A DNA stretch of 64,000 nucleotides from Synechococcus sp. HJ21-Hayes (GCF_024345835.1 NZ_JAGQBW010000013.1:28028-92027); one strand, 5' to 3'. Counted from the stretch's first letter, positions 28,564 through 37,806 are shown. The notes: generated by a model not told the origin, from the sequence alone. Numbers and translations are program-made.

Positions 28564-30537
28564 ATGAGCCCCCTGTCGGCTTTCCGCAGCCAGCTTGGCA
28601 AGCTGCAGCGACTGGCCCAGCCCTACTTCCTGCCGCTTGAGGAAACCCGCGCTTGGCAGTTCCTGCTGTTGATCAGCTCCCTGTTGGCGGTGGTTGTGGG
28701 AAGCACATTGTTGCTGCTCACCGGTGTTGTGACCCTGTCCGGTGCCTTGATTCCCGAGCTGCAGGGCCGTTTCCTGCCTGGAGTTCCCCAGCAGGTGGCC
28801 GCCATCTGGCGCAGTCCGCTTGGGGCCGTGCTGATGGTGCTGTTCGCCGCTGGAATCGGCTGTTTTGTTGCTCTGCGCGGCAAGTTGCGCCAAGGGCGCT
28901 GGTTGCCCTGGCTGTTGATGGGGGTGATCACGCTGCTGATCCTGGTGATCAATGGCATCAACGTGGGTATCAGTTATGTGGCCCGCAATGTTGACAATAC
29001 CCTGGTGGCCTACCAAGCTGATCAGTTTTGGCAGGTGGTGGCGATTTATGCCTTCTGCCTGGTACTGGCGCTGCCGATCAGAGCCCTGCAGAGTTATCTG
29101 ATTCCCCGGCTTGGCCTGCTGTGGCGCGAGTGGTTGAGCGGCCGCTTGTTGACCCGTTACCTCTCTAATCGGGCCTACTACGTTCTCAACCCCAATGATG
29201 AAACGGCCGAAGAGATCGATAATCCCGATCAGCGGATTTCCCAGGATGCAGCCAGTTTCACCAGTACCAGCCTAAGTGTCACCGTTGAGATTGTCTCGGC
29301 ACTGCTCACCTTTGTGAGCTTTATTGTGGTGCTGTGGACCATCAGCACCAAATTGGCCCTTTGGCTCCTGGTGTATTCGGTGGCGGGTACGGCCGTGATC
29401 ATCTTTGCCAGCCGCAAGCTGGTGGCCCTCAACTATGACCAGCTGCGTCTGGAAGCCGACTTCCGTTATGGCCTAGTACATATCCGCGATAACGCCGAAT
29501 CGATTGCCTTCTACCGGGGCGAGGAGCAGGAGTCCCGCGAGGCCGGGAGGCGCCTGGGTGGTGCCATTCGTAACTACAACAAACTGATTGTCTGGGAGGC
29601 GCTGATCAGTGTGATCCAGCGCTCCTACGACTACTTCTCGCGCTTCCTTCCCTGGCTGGTGATTGCCCCAATCTATTTCGCCAAGCAGGTGGACTTCGGG
29701 GTGTTTGGACAGGCGAGCATTGCCTTCAGTCAGGTGTTGTTTTCGGTGAGTTACATCGTGAATAACATCGATCGCCTGGCGGCCTTCTCCGCTTCCATCA
29801 GCCGACTGGAAGGTTTCCAGGGCAAGGTGGAGGCGATCAACAGCGCTGAAGAGGCGTCTAGTTCGCGGGAACGGGCTGGGGCTTCGATTCTGCTGAGCCA
29901 TGTGGATTTGGTTCCCCCCCAGAGCGATCGCCTGCTGATCCGGGATCTGAGCCTGGAGGTGGGCTTCAATCAGCGGGTGCTGGTGGTGGGTCCCAGTGGC
30001 TGCGGCAAGACGTCCCTTCTGCGCATGGTGAGTGGCCTCTGGCCGCCCGCCGCCGGCGAGGTGGAGCGGCCGCCGCTTCTGGAGCTGCTGTTCATTCCTC
30101 AGAAGCCTTACATGATTCTGGGCAGCCTGCGCGAGCAGCTCTGCTACCCCCAGAACCCCAGCCGCTTCACAGATGAGCACCTGCGCAGCGTGCTTGAGGA
30201 GGTGTGTTTGCTGGAGTTGGTGCAGCGTTATCCCGATTTCGATATCAAGCAGGATTGGCAGCGGCTGCTCTCCCTTGGGGAGCAGCAACGCCTCGCCTTT
30301 GCACGGCTGTTGCTGAACTCGCCGCGGTTTGTGGTGCTCGATGAGGCCACCAGTGCCTTGGATGTAACCACCGAGAAGCGCCTCTATCAGCTGCTCACCC
30401 AGCGCGAGATGGCCTTTGTGAGCGTGGGCCATCGCCCCACCCTCAAGGCCTTCCACGACACCGTGCTGCAACTGGACGGCCAGGGCGGCTGGAAGTTGAT
30501 CCCCGCCGCCAGCTATGACTTCAACCCCGGCGCCTGA
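28564..30537 (+). CDS. ABC transporter, permease plus ATPase (SbmA/BacA- or ABCD-like)
   Basis: 657 residues. An N-terminal membrane domain of about six helices contains GISYVARNVDNTLVAYQ and NPDQRISQDAASFT, the EAA-like region shared by ABCD and SbmA/BacA proteins. The ATPase has Walker [16 protein letters not shown], a degenerate signature LSLGEQQRLAFARLLL and Walker B FVVLDEATSALD. Substrate is unknown. I prefer ATG 28564 (MSPLSAFRS). The gene end overlaps the Hlip gene start. Confidence 0.9.
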   Translation: MSPLSAFRSQLGKLQRLAQPYFLPLEETRAWQFLLLISSLLAVVVGSTLLLLTGVVTLSGALIPELQGRFLPGVPQQVAAIWRSPLGAVLMVLFAAGIGCFVALRGKLRQGRWLPWLLMGVITLLILVINGINVGISYVARNVDNTLVAYQADQFWQVVAIYAFCLVLALPIRALQSYLIPRLGLLWREWLSGRLLTRYLSNRAYYVLNPNDETAEEIDNPDQRISQDAASFTSTSLSVTVEIVSALLTFVSFIVVLWTISTKLALWLLVYSVAGTAVIIFASRKLVALNYDQLRLEADFRYGLVHIRDNAESIAFYRGEEQESREAGRRLGGAIRNYNKLIVWEALISVIQRSYDYFSRFLPWLVIAPIYFAKQVDFGVFGQASIAFSQVLFSVSYIVNNIDRLAAFSASISRLEGFQGKVEAINSAEEASSSRERAGASILLSHVDLVPPQSDRLLIRDLSLEVGFNQRVLVVGPSGCGKTSLLRMVSGLWPPAAGEVERPPLLELLFIPQKPYMILGSLREQLCYPQNPSRFTDEHLRSVLEEVCLLELVQRYPDFDIKQDWQRLLSLGEQQRLAFARLLLNSPRFVVLDEATSALDVTTEKRLYQLLTQREMAFVSVGHRPTLKAFHDTVLQLDGQGGWKLIPAASYDFNPGA

Positions 30538-30760
30538 TTCCCCCATGCCCCCTTCCGCTCCGCTACCTGCCGATGTCCCCAGCCCTCAGCTGGAGCCCCC
30601 GGCCACCAGTGCCACCACCAACGATGTGCCGGCCTTCGGTTGGAGTACCTACGCCGAGCGTGTGAATGGTCGCTTCGCCATGGTTGGCTTTGCTGCGATC
30701 CTGCTGTTGGAGGCGCTGAGTGGCCAAACCTTCCTGCAGTGGGCAGGCTTCGTGTCCTGA
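30515..30760 (+). CDS. High-light-inducible protein (Hlip/Scp)
   Basis: 81 residues. A single chlorophyll-binding helix of the light-harvesting superfamily: AERVNGRFAMVGFAAILLLE carries the ExxNGRxAMxGF motif. Hlips bind chlorophyll and carotenoid near photosystem II during assembly and stress. The N-terminus is a Pro/Ala/Ser-rich 40-residue tail. ATG 30515 overlaps the ABC gene by 23 bases; an in-frame ATG at 30545 would avoid the overlap. Confidence 0.93.
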   Translation: MTSTPAPDSPMPPSAPLPADVPSPQLEPPATSATTNDVPAFGWSTYAERVNGRFAMVGFAAILLLEALSGQTFLQWAGFVS

Positions 30761-30782
30761 GCTGGGGCTTAGCGCACCGGGT

Positions 30783-31268
30783 TCAGGGCAGGGTTAGTAG
30801 GTCCACCTGCCACTGCCCGCCCCGACTCACTTCCACGGCAAGAACGCGGCCGTCGGCGCTGAGTTGCACCCGGCGGGGAACACCGGCCGGTTCCATGGGA
30901 ATTGCTTGCAGGTTCTGCAAAGAGCGCCGGTAGAGCACCAGCTCCGTGCGTCCCTCCCGTTGGCGCACCAGCGCCAGTCGCTCACCCCGCTGATCCACCG
31001 TGACGCTGAGCGGTTGGGCGTCGGGGCGGTTCAGGCCCAGCAGGGGCACGGGGGCGGAGCTGCTCAGGTTCACCATTTGAACCTGTTCGCGGCCCTCGCG
31101 GCCCGTGATCAGGGCCAGCCAGTTGCCGCTCAGTGCTGGGGAATGGCTGGTGCCGCCACGGGCGAGCTGGAGGTTGAGGCCTTGCAGTGGCCTCAGGTTG
31201 CCGCCCAGGCACCCCCCTAGCAGGCTCGAGAGCGTAAGCGCCATAGCCAGCAGGGCTCTTGATTTCAT
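30783..31268 (-). CDS. TolB-like beta-propeller lipoprotein, second of a pair
   Basis: 161 residues with a lipoprotein signal (lipobox LGGC, Cys20) and repeated propeller-like strands of the form LALVRQREGRTELVL and VLAVEVSRGGQWQVDL. It holds perhaps three blades. Its start overlaps the stop of the upstream, similar gene by four bases. Likely a periplasmic or outer-membrane-facing scaffold; partner unknown. Confidence 0.72.
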   Translation of the reverse strand: MKSRALLAMALTLSSLLGGCLGGNLRPLQGLNLQLARGGTSHSPALSGNWLALITGREGREQVQMVNLSSSAPVPLLGLNRPDAQPLSVTVDQRGERLALVRQREGRTELVLYRRSLQNLQAIPMEPAGVPRRVQLSADGRVLAVEVSRGGQWQVDLLTLP

Positions 31269-31843
31269 CGCGTTAGCCCGCCGCCGCCGCTCACGGGCTG
31301 CCCCGGGGCCTGGTCTGGCTCGAGCAGCCCGCTCAGGTCAAACACCTCCACGCGGGACTGGCCGTTGTCGAGCACCTCGAGGACCACCCGGCGGGCATCG
31401 GGGGCGAGGCTGAGCCGTTGGGGTTCGCGGCCGGCCGGCAGCAGCAGTGGGTGCAGTTGTCCGTTGGCGCGATCTTCGATCACGGCCTGACGCTGCGGTC
31501 CTTGCTGCACCACCAAGGCCAGGTAACGGCCGTTCCAGCTCAGGGAGGGTGAGCTGTGGGGTTGCTGCCGCCGCAGGTGGTGCAGGGGAAGGACCTTGCC
31601 GCTGCTGCGCTCCTGCAGGATCACCGTGCTGCGCCCTCCCCGTTCCACCACCGAGGCCAGCAGCCTGCCATCGCCACTGAGGGCGGGATCCTGGCGGGCT
31701 TCCTGGCCGATGCCCAGGGGCGCGGCCGGCTGGCGACGCAGTTCCCAGGGAGTGCCACACCCCCAGAGCCACAGGCTGGTGCTGAGCAGGGTGGCGAGGC
31801 CGGCCCAGCGGTAGCGGCTAGAGCTGTGGGGTTGAACGGACAA
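31265..31843 (-). CDS. TolB-like beta-propeller lipoprotein, first of a pair
   Basis: 192 residues, signal with lipobox WGCG (Cys at about 29), and WD40/TolB-type repeats: SGDGRLLASVVERGGRSTVIL, SWNGRYLALVVQQGPQRQAVI, APDARRVVLEVLDNGQSRVEV (three similar units, each about 45 residues apart). Together with the next gene it encodes two half-propellers, which may combine. It lies 12 bases downstream of ycf66. Confidence 0.72.
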   Translation of the reverse strand: MSVQPHSSSRYRWAGLATLLSTSLWLWGCGTPWELRRQPAAPLGIGQEARQDPALSGDGRLLASVVERGGRSTVILQERSSGKVLPLHHLRRQQPHSSPSLSWNGRYLALVVQQGPQRQAVIEDRANGQLHPLLLPAGREPQRLSLAPDARRVVLEVLDNGQSRVEVFDLSGLLEPDQAPGQPVSGGGGLTR

Positions 31844-31854
31844 GCCCAGGGCCG

Positions 31855-32718
31855 TCAGTCGTCGAAGCGAGAGCTGTTGTCGCGGGGGGCGCCAGCCGCC
31901 TGGCGCGGGCTGGGCCGCACGGGGCTGAAATCGGCATCACTCACAGCTGGGGCAGCAGGGCCGTTGCTAGGGCTGGGCCGATCGTTGCTGGGGCGCTCCT
32001 GATAGGGAGAGCCTTGGGGAACCCCAGGGGCAGGGCGCCGACTGGAGCGAGGCATGCTCTCGGCGGCAGGGGCGGCGGGCCTGCTGCCGCGGCGCTGGTC
32101 GTCGCGGCCTTGGCGACGGGAGCCGAAATCCACGGGGGCGGAACCAGCGGTGGATGGGCCGCCCGCTCGGAAACGGCTCGGAGCGTCTGAGGGGCCGGGT
32201 TCCGGACGCCCCCCGCGGGAGGCTGCCCGCTCGGGGATGGCTGCCCGGGCCGCAGGGCGGCGGGGGCGGTAGAAGTCATCCTCCTCGGGGCGCCCTTCGT
32301 CGTAGCCGTCTTCCCGGGAGCGGATCCGGCGCCGCAGCGGCTGGGGTTCGTCGAAGCGGTCCACACCTTCACCCCACTCCCGTCCACCCCCCATGCGGGG
32401 GCTGGCGGGGGGCTCATCGTCGTCGAAGTAGGAGGAGCGGCGGGCCTGTTCGGTGGTGACGCCCCGCAGGCGCACGCTCTCGTAGGCGAAGAACACCGTG
32501 GTGCCGGCCAGCAGGAACTGGCCGAACTGGAGGATTGGATCGAGGCGCCAACCCTGAAAGAACAAAATGCCGCCGCAGAGGAGGCCCACGGCGGCAAAAA
32601 ACACGTCGTAGTCGCGCGCCAAGGCTGGCTTGAAGCTCCTCATGAAGTAGAGGAGGGCTCCGCCAACAGCCAGCACAATGCCGACAATGCTGGCCCAATT
32701 CAGGCTGGCGTTAACCAC
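31855..32718 (-). CDS. ycf66: Ycf66 family protein
   Basis: 287 residues starting at GTG 32718. The first ~85 residues hold three helices (ASIVGIVLAVGGALLYFMRS, DVFFAAVGLLCGGILFFQGW, FGQFLLAGTTVFFAYESVRL), the conserved Ycf66 core found in cyanobacteria and some plastids. The remaining ~200 residues are Arg/Asp/Pro/Ser-rich and probably disordered. Role unknown, likely thylakoid. Confidence 0.92.
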   Translation of the reverse strand: MVNASLNWASIVGIVLAVGGALLYFMRSFKPALARDYDVFFAAVGLLCGGILFFQGWRLDPILQFGQFLLAGTTVFFAYESVRLRGVTTEQARRSSYFDDDEPPASPRMGGGREWGEGVDRFDEPQPLRRRIRSREDGYDEGRPEEDDFYRPRRPAARAAIPERAASRGGRPEPGPSDAPSRFRAGGPSTAGSAPVDFGSRRQGRDDQRRGSRPAAPAAESMPRSSRRPAPGVPQGSPYQERPSNDRPSPSNGPAAPAVSDADFSPVRPSPRQAAGAPRDNSSRFDD

Positions 32719-32741
32719 AGATCAAGAGGCCCTGTGTTGCC

Positions 32742-32747
32742 ACTGTA
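32742..32747 (-). promoter_or_regulatory. Candidate -10 element for ycf66
   Basis: TACAGT on the minus strand, 23 bases before the GTG start of ycf66. Confidence 0.38.
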
Positions 32748-32759
32748 GGCGGGTTGCTG

Positions 32760-32777
32760 GGAGCCGCTAGGGGCTCC
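32760..32777 (-). terminator. Possible hairpin after psbX
   Basis: GGAGCC and GGCTCC flank a six-base loop, 15 bases beyond the psbX stop. No T tract follows, so it may stabilise the 3' end rather than terminate. Confidence 0.35.
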
Positions 32778-32792
32778 AAGGCCAGCAGCAGC

Positions 32793-32915
32793 TCAGAGCT
32801 TGCGGTCAACGCGGTCGTTCTGGCTGATCAGCACCAGGGCGATGCTGATGGGCACCACCACGATCACCGCACCCCACAGGAGGCTGCTCAGGAAGTTGGC
32901 GAGGGAAGGGGTCAT
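32793..32915 (-). CDS. psbX: Photosystem II protein PsbX
   Basis: A 40-residue single-helix protein: [17 protein letters not shown], then the helix [14 protein letters not shown] and a polar end QNDRVDRKL. The sequence matches the cyanobacterial PsbX consensus over its whole length. PsbX is an intrinsic subunit of photosystem II near cytochrome b559, affecting plastoquinone exchange. It is divergent from yggT and has a candidate -10 22 bases before the ATG. Confidence 0.95.
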   Translation of the reverse strand: MTPSLANFLSSLLWGAVIVVVPISIALVLISQNDRVDRKL

Positions 32916-32937
32916 GGCACCGACTAATCCGTGGCGG

Positions 32938-32943
32938 ATCCTA
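32938..32943 (-). promoter_or_regulatory. Candidate -10 element for psbX
   Basis: TAGGAT on the minus strand, 22 bases before the psbX ATG, back to back with the yggT element 19 bp away. Confidence 0.42.
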
Positions 32944-32962
32944 GGCAGTGATGGCGACTTCC

Positions 32963-32968
32963 TACGAT
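32963..32968 (+). promoter_or_regulatory. Candidate -10 element for yggT
   Basis: TACGAT, 24 bases before the GTG start; the flanking TTCCTACGATC resembles the cpcG and DUF3747 elements. Confidence 0.42.
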
Positions 32969-32992
32969 CAAGGCCCAGCTGCTTAGAGCTTT

Positions 32993-33331
32993 GTGACGGG
33001 ACCTGAGCTTCTCTCCCTGGTCCGCCCGGCTCTTCCAGGGGTGCATTTGTTGCTGGGCCTGCTGCTCTCGGGCTGGACGCTGCTGTTCCTGTTCCGCATC
33101 GTGCTCACCTGGTATCCGCAGCTGGATCTCAACAAGGGAGCCTTACGGCTGGTGGGCTGGCCCACGGAGCCGCTGCTGGGCTTCACCCGCAAACTGGTGG
33201 CCCCCATCGGCGGCGTGGATGTCACCCCGGTGATCTGGGTGGGGCTGATCAGTCTGGTGCGGGAGCTGCTGGTGGGTCAGCAGGGGCTGGTGACCCAGGT
33301 GATGATCCGCGCCAGTGTGGTGGCGGCCTGA
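32993..33331 (+). CDS. YggT family (Ycf19/CCB3-like) membrane protein
   Basis: 112 residues starting at GTG 32993. Two hydrophobic helices surround the YggT core, with [37 protein letters not shown] and ISLVRELL. Chloroplast relatives act in cytochrome b6f haem attachment or in thylakoid organisation. It is divergent from psbX. Confidence 0.92.
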   Translation: MTGPELLSLVRPALPGVHLLLGLLLSGWTLLFLFRIVLTWYPQLDLNKGALRLVGWPTEPLLGFTRKLVAPIGGVDVTPVIWVGLISLVRELLVGQQGLVTQVMIRASVVAA

Positions 33332-33350
33332 GGGCGGTGCTGCGCTGGGC

Positions 33351-34709
33351 TTACTTGCCCATCTGCGGCAGCATCTCCTGCTCAACAAATTTTGTGTGCA
33401 CATCCCCCGCCTGGAATTCCGGGCGATCCAGCAGTTGCAGATGGAACTCGATGGTGGTGGGAATGCCCGTCACCGCGCATTCCGAGAGGGCCCGTCGCAG
33501 GCGCCGGAGGGCGTGGTCACGGTCGGTGCCCCACACGATCAGCTTGCCGATCAGCGAGTCGTAGAAGGGGGGGATCTCATAGCCCGTGTAGACGTGGCTA
33601 TCGAAGCGCACGCCGGGGCCGCCGGGGGGCAGCCAGCCAGTGATCTTGCCGGGGGCCGGCCGGAAGTTCTGGCGCGGATCCTCGGCGTTGATGCGCACCT
33701 CGATGGCGTGACCGGTGAGCTTGATCTGGTCCTGGGTCAGGGAGATGGGCAGCCCGCCGGCGATGCGCAGCTGCTCGGCAATCAGGTCAACGCCCGTCAC
33801 CATCTCAGTGACGGGATGCTCCACCTGAATGCGGGTGTTCATCTCCATGAAATAGAAGCTGCCGCTGCGATCCACCAGGAACTCCACGGTGCCGGCGCCC
33901 TCGTAGCCAATGGTGCGGGCTGCGGCTACGGCAGCATCGCCCATCTGACGGCGTAGGTCGGCATTGATGGCAACGCTTGGCGCTTCCTCCAGCAGCTTCT
34001 GGTGACGGCGTTGGATGGAGCAATCGCGCTCACCCAGGTGCACCACGTTGCCGTGGCGATCGGCCAGCACCTGCACTTCCACGTGCCGGGGCCGGTCGAT
34101 GAATTTCTCCATGTAGAGGCCTGGGTTGCCGAAGGCGGCTTCCGCTTCGCCCTGGGCGGCCTTGAACAGGTTCTCCAGTTGGTCGGGGCCGGGGACTAGG
34201 CGCATGCCCCGGCCACCGCCGCCGGCGGTGGCCTTGATCATCACCGGGTAGCCCATGGCGTCAGCCAGGCGGGCGGCCTCGGCCACACTCTCCAGCAGGC
34301 CTTCGCTGCCGGGGATGGTGGGCACGCCCACCTTCTGCATGGTGGCCTTCGCGGTGGACTTGTCGCCCATGGACCGGATGGCTTCGGGCGAAGGGCCCAC
34401 GAAGGTGAGGCCGTGGGCCGCACAGATTTCGGCGAAGCGATCGTTTTCCGCCAGGAAGCCGTAGCCCGGGTGAATTGCATCGGCGCCGCGGGAGGTGGCG
34501 GCAGCGAGGATGTTCGGAATGTTGAGGTAGCTCTTGCTGCTGGGCGCGTCGCCGACGCACACCGCCTCATCGGCCAGTTGAACGTGCAGCGCGTTTTTGT
34601 CCACCGTGCTGTACACAGCCACGGTTGGGATGCCGAGTTCTCGGCAGCTGCGCAGGATTCGAAGAGCGATTTCGCCACGGTTGGCGATCAGCAGTTTGCC
34701 GATGGGCAT
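33351..34709 (-). CDS. accC: Acetyl-CoA carboxylase biotin carboxylase subunit
   Basis: 452 residues. AccC carboxylates biotin on the BCCP protein, the first step of fatty acid synthesis. The start [18 protein letters not shown], the glycine loop [12 protein letters not shown], the [14 protein letters not shown] active site and the C-terminal domain are intact and of normal length. An extended -10-like TGATACAGT lies about 42 bases upstream. accB is not adjacent. Confidence 0.97.
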   Translation of the reverse strand: MPIGKLLIANRGEIALRILRSCRELGIPTVAVYSTVDKNALHVQLADEAVCVGDAPSSKSYLNIPNILAAATSRGADAIHPGYGFLAENDRFAEICAAHGLTFVGPSPEAIRSMGDKSTAKATMQKVGVPTIPGSEGLLESVAEAARLADAMGYPVMIKATAGGGGRGMRLVPGPDQLENLFKAAQGEAEAAFGNPGLYMEKFIDRPRHVEVQVLADRHGNVVHLGERDCSIQRRHQKLLEEAPSVAINADLRRQMGDAAVAAARTIGYEGAGTVEFLVDRSGSFYFMEMNTRIQVEHPVTEMVTGVDLIAEQLRIAGGLPISLTQDQIKLTGHAIEVRINAEDPRQNFRPAPGKITGWLPPGGPGVRFDSHVYTGYEIPPFYDSLIGKLIVWGTDRDHALRRLRRALSECAVTGIPTTIEFHLQLLDRPEFQAGDVHTKFVEQEMLPQMGK

Positions 34710-34751
34710 CCAGTGGCAGTCCGGCAGATCCGGCAGCGCAGGCCGCTGGGG

Positions 34752-34757
34752 ACTGTA
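34752..34757 (-). promoter_or_regulatory. Candidate extended -10 element for accC
   Basis: TACAGT on the minus strand preceded by TGA (TGATACAGT), 42 bases before the accC ATG, in the 233-bp gap with the tRNA gene. Nothing else coding was seen in that gap. Confidence 0.33.
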
Positions 34758-34942
34758 TCAGCGCTCACCTGGATGGGGGCCGGCCCGGGCGATGGGTATA
34801 TTGCTCGGAAGGAACGCCCCAGGGCTGCTTCCTCCCCTCGTCTGGTTCAGCTGTTCCTGCGGTTCAGTTGGTCAGAACCCGTCTCAACCCCAGTGGTTCG
34901 AGGCGTTCTGGTCGGGCCCCATAGCCAGGCCTACACAACCAC

Positions 34943-35024
34943 GCGGATGTGGTGGAATTGGTAGACACGCACGTTTGAGGGGCGTGTGACTTCGGTCTTG
35001 CGAGTTCAAGTCTCGCCATCCGCA
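34943..35024 (+). tRNA. trnL-GAG: tRNA-Leu (GAG)
   Basis: An 82-base class II tRNA. The acceptor GCGGATG pairs with CATCCGC and A is the discriminator. The D-arm sequence is TGGTGGAATTGGTAGACA. The anticodon loop is TTGAGGG, closed by CACGT/GCGTG, giving anticodon GAG. A variable arm and the T-arm GAGTTCAAGTCTC follow. CCA is not encoded. Confidence 0.95.
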
Positions 35025-35066
35025 TTTCAAAACTCCCTCCCAGATTCCCGTTGACGCGTTCTGTGA

Positions 35067-36371
35067 GTGGTTCAGCTGGCGTCTGAGCAGCAGCCCGTAG
35101 CGGCAGCCCGTGCCTCCATTGTCCTGGTGTGTAACGGCCCCGGGGAACTCAGCACCTGGGTGCGCCCCCTTGCCCAGCGTCTGCACCGTGAGCTTCCCCT
35201 GATGCCACGGGTCCCCGGCGCTGCCGTGGATCTGGATCTTGTGCTCGTGCCGTGCCCGAACGCCACGGGCAGCGAGCATCGCGTGGCGGCGGGCATGGCC
35301 CTGTTTGCCCGCATCCTGCCGGCCTCGCGCTTCTGGTGGCTGTTGCTGCGGCCCCGCCGCTACGGCCCCTGGCCTCGCCAGGGCGTGGTGGTGTTCCTGG
35401 GTGGTGATCAGTTCTGGACGGTTCTGCTCTCGGCGCGGCTGGGCTACCGCCATCTCACCTATGCCGAGTGGGTGGCCCGCTGGCCCCGCTGGAACGACCG
35501 CATTGCGGCCATGGGGCCCGCCGCAGCGAATCGACTGGCCGCCCGCTGGGACAAGCGTTGCACCGTGGTGGGCGATCTGATGGCCGACCTGTCGGAATCG
35601 GCCCAGGGAGATTCCCCCTTGCCCCCCGGACAGTGGGTGGCCCTGTTGCCGGGCTCCAAGCGGGCCAAGCTGCAGGTGGGCATGCCCTTCCTGCTGGACA
35701 CTGCCGATCGGTTGGCGGCGGTGAATGGCTCCACGCGCTTTCTGTTACCGGTGGCGCCCACCACCAGCGTGGTTGAGTTGCTGGCGTACGGACGCCCCAT
35801 CACGAACCCGATCGCCGCGCACTATGAGGCCGGCGATCTGCAGCTCGTGGACACGCCCTTGGGCCAGGCGTTGCAGACGGCAGCTGGCACCACCATCCTG
35901 TTGATCGAGCAGCAGCCCGCCCATGGCGTGCTCAGCCAATGCTGTCTTGCCCTCACCACGGTGGGGGCCAACACCGCCGAGCTCGGTGCCCTGGGGGTGC
36001 CGATGATCGTGTTAGTGCCCACCCAGCATTTGCATGTGATGCAGGCCTGGGATGGGGGTCTGGGGATCCTGGCCCGTCTGCCCCTGCTCAAGTGGTTGCT
36101 TGGGGCTGCCCTCACCGCCTGGCGCATGCGGCACCACGGATTCCTGGCCTGGCCGAACATCTCCGCGGGGCGGCAGGTAGTGCCCGAGCGGGTGGGGGCG
36201 ATCACCCCGGCGGCCATCGCCGCGGAAGCTGCCGACTGGCTCGCCCATCCGGAGCGTCTGGAGGGCATGCGCGACGACCTGCGCAGCCTGCGGGGCCAGC
36301 CTGGGGCCGTGGCTGCCCTGGCGGCGTTGGTGCGGGAGTTGCTGCCGCCGGCCTCGGAATCCGCTGCCTAA
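35067..36371 (+). CDS. Lipid-A-disaccharide synthase-related protein
   Basis: 434 residues starting at GTG 35067. The N-terminal CNGPGELSTWVRPLAQRL recalls LpxB/GT-B glycosyltransferases. The C-terminal half has the TTVGANTAELGALGVPMIVL nucleotide-binding region. It belongs to a cyanobacterial LpxB-like family distinct from true LpxB; acceptor unknown. It begins 42 bases after tRNA-Leu. Confidence 0.85.
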   Translation: MVQLASEQQPVAAARASIVLVCNGPGELSTWVRPLAQRLHRELPLMPRVPGAAVDLDLVLVPCPNATGSEHRVAAGMALFARILPASRFWWLLLRPRRYGPWPRQGVVVFLGGDQFWTVLLSARLGYRHLTYAEWVARWPRWNDRIAAMGPAAANRLAARWDKRCTVVGDLMADLSESAQGDSPLPPGQWVALLPGSKRAKLQVGMPFLLDTADRLAAVNGSTRFLLPVAPTTSVVELLAYGRPITNPIAAHYEAGDLQLVDTPLGQALQTAAGTTILLIEQQPAHGVLSQCCLALTTVGANTAELGALGVPMIVLVPTQHLHVMQAWDGGLGILARLPLLKWLLGAALTAWRMRHHGFLAWPNISAGRQVVPERVGAITPAAIAAEAADWLAHPERLEGMRDDLRSLRGQPGAVAALAALVRELLPPASESAA

Positions 36372-36400
36372 CTTGAGCGCACTGCCGTTTCCCCCTCGCG

Positions 36401-36850
36401 ATGGCTGACGCAACGCCTAACTCCTGTGCCGCCTTCGGAACGCCCCAGGGCCACGCCGAGCGGGCCGCTGACCACGAGCAGTGGCGCGACAAGCTCACCC
36501 CTGAGCAGTTCCAGGTGGCCCGCCTCGGCGGTACGGAGCGAGCCTTTACCGGCATCTACTGGGACAACAAAGCTCAGGGGATGTACCGCTGCGTGTGCTG
36601 CGGCAGCGAACTGTTCAACTCCGACACCAAATTCGAATCCGGTACTGGCTGGCCCAGCTTCTGGGATGGGGCCAAACCCGGTGCCATCAGCACCCATCAG
36701 GACGTGAGCCACGGCATGGTGCGCACCGAGATCAAGTGCGCCAACTGCGACGCCCATCTCGGCCACGTGTTTCCCGATGGCCCCACTCCAACGGGCTTGC
36801 GCTATTGCGTGAATTCAGCCTCCCTGGCTTTTGAGGCCCAGCAGGGCTGA
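36401..36850 (+). CDS. msrB: Peptide-methionine (R)-S-oxide reductase MsrB
   Basis: 149 residues. Repairs methionine-R-sulfoxide with thioredoxin. Zinc cysteines in [11 protein letters not shown] and [14 protein letters not shown], the substrate loop [11 protein letters not shown], and the catalytic Cys in [12 protein letters not shown] are all present. It suits the FTR-thioredoxin system also found in this window. Confidence 0.96.
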   Translation: MADATPNSCAAFGTPQGHAERAADHEQWRDKLTPEQFQVARLGGTERAFTGIYWDNKAQGMYRCVCCGSELFNSDTKFESGTGWPSFWDGAKPGAISTHQDVSHGMVRTEIKCANCDAHLGHVFPDGPTPTGLRYCVNSASLAFEAQQG

Positions 36851-36855
36851 ACCCC

Positions 36856-37806
36856 TCACCAGGGGTCGTTGCCCAGGTCGCGCCGGGGCGGTGCGGGGCT
36901 GTCGTAGTCCAGCGGCTCCACGTCCAAGGGGCCGTCATCGCGGATGTAGCGGCGCCCGCCCGGGGCTGGCTGGGGGTTACGGGGCCGCTCGTCCCGGAGC
37001 GGCTCCTCATCGAGATAGCGGCGCTGGCGCAGCGGTTCGCGCTCGCGGCGCTCGTCCACTTCCACGTAGTCGTAGGCCTCGTCGGGCTCGAAGCTGCGGG
37101 TAGTTGCCGGTTGGATGCGGCGCTGCTGTTCCTGGGCGGTGGGCTGCCCCGCCGCCAGCTGGTTCTCCACCGGCACCATGTTGAGCCGGTAGCGCTCGCG
37201 CTCCTCCTGTTCCCAACTGGGTCCGCCCACCCCCAGTTTTTCCAGCAGGCCGGTGCCCAGCTGCTTGAGCTTCTCCTCGGCCCCCTCGTAGACGATGATC
37301 CGATCGGGCCCGCTGCTCACGATTTCTTCCACGGTGAGCTCCCAGGTGCTGAGCACCCCTTCCCCGAGCAGGGGAACCCCCAAAGCGCCCAGCACCAGGC
37401 TGGTGAGCTCGCCGGTTTCGATGTCGAAGCTGAACCCCAGCACCCGGCCCAGCTGTTCGCCCGCCTCGGTGACCACCTGGCAGTTGATCACCTTGCTGTA
37501 GCGATCGGGGTTGAATCCCTCGGAGAGGGAATCAGCCGAATCCACCAGGATCACGTCGCCCACCTGGCGGATGCTCTCCAGGGGCATCCAGCGGGGTAAT
37601 CCCGGCAGAAAGCGGGTCAGGGGGTTGTCCCGCAGGCCCAAGGCCACTACCTCGCGGCGGTCAATGTCCACCACCACCTCGCCCACCACACCGAGCCGCC
37701 TGCCGGTGTCACGGGTGATCACCTGGGTCCCCATCAGCTCCGATCGCAGCCAGAGGCGATCGCTTGGTGTGGCGGTCGGGTCGCTGCCGGGGGGTGTCGT
37801 TGTCAT
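36856..37806 (-). CDS. PRC-barrel domain protein with disordered tail
   Basis: 316 residues. Two PRC-barrel units are seen: LMGTQVITRDTGRRLGVVGE (residues ~23-95) and NCQVVTEAGEQLGRVLGFSF (~108-180). A linker with an aspartate/glutamate-rich stretch precedes a ~110-residue Arg/Asp/Pro/Tyr-rich tail. PRC-barrels often bind RNA or the reaction centre H subunit; a role here is not known. It converges on the smc gene with a 35-base spacer. Confidence 0.88.
   Translation of the reverse strand: MTTTPPGSDPTATPSDRLWLRSELMGTQVITRDTGRRLGVVGEVVVDIDRREVVALGLRDNPLTRFLPGLPRWMPLESIRQVGDVILVDSADSLSEGFNPDRYSKVINCQVVTEAGEQLGRVLGFSFDIETGELTSLVLGALGVPLLGEGVLSTWELTVEEIVSSGPDRIIVYEGAEEKLKQLGTGLLEKLGVGGPSWEQEERERYRLNMVPVENQLAAGQPTAQEQQRRIQPATTRSFEPDEAYDYVEVDERREREPLRQRRYLDEEPLRDERPRNPQPAPGGRRYIRDDGPLDVEPLDYDSPAPPRRDLGNDPW

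Noticed and set aside
15646..37763. HIP1 octamers (GCGATCGC), for example at 15646, 29924 and 37756
   Set aside because: Only occasional copies were noticed, without the dense iteration seen in some other cyanobacteria; not treated as a repeat family.
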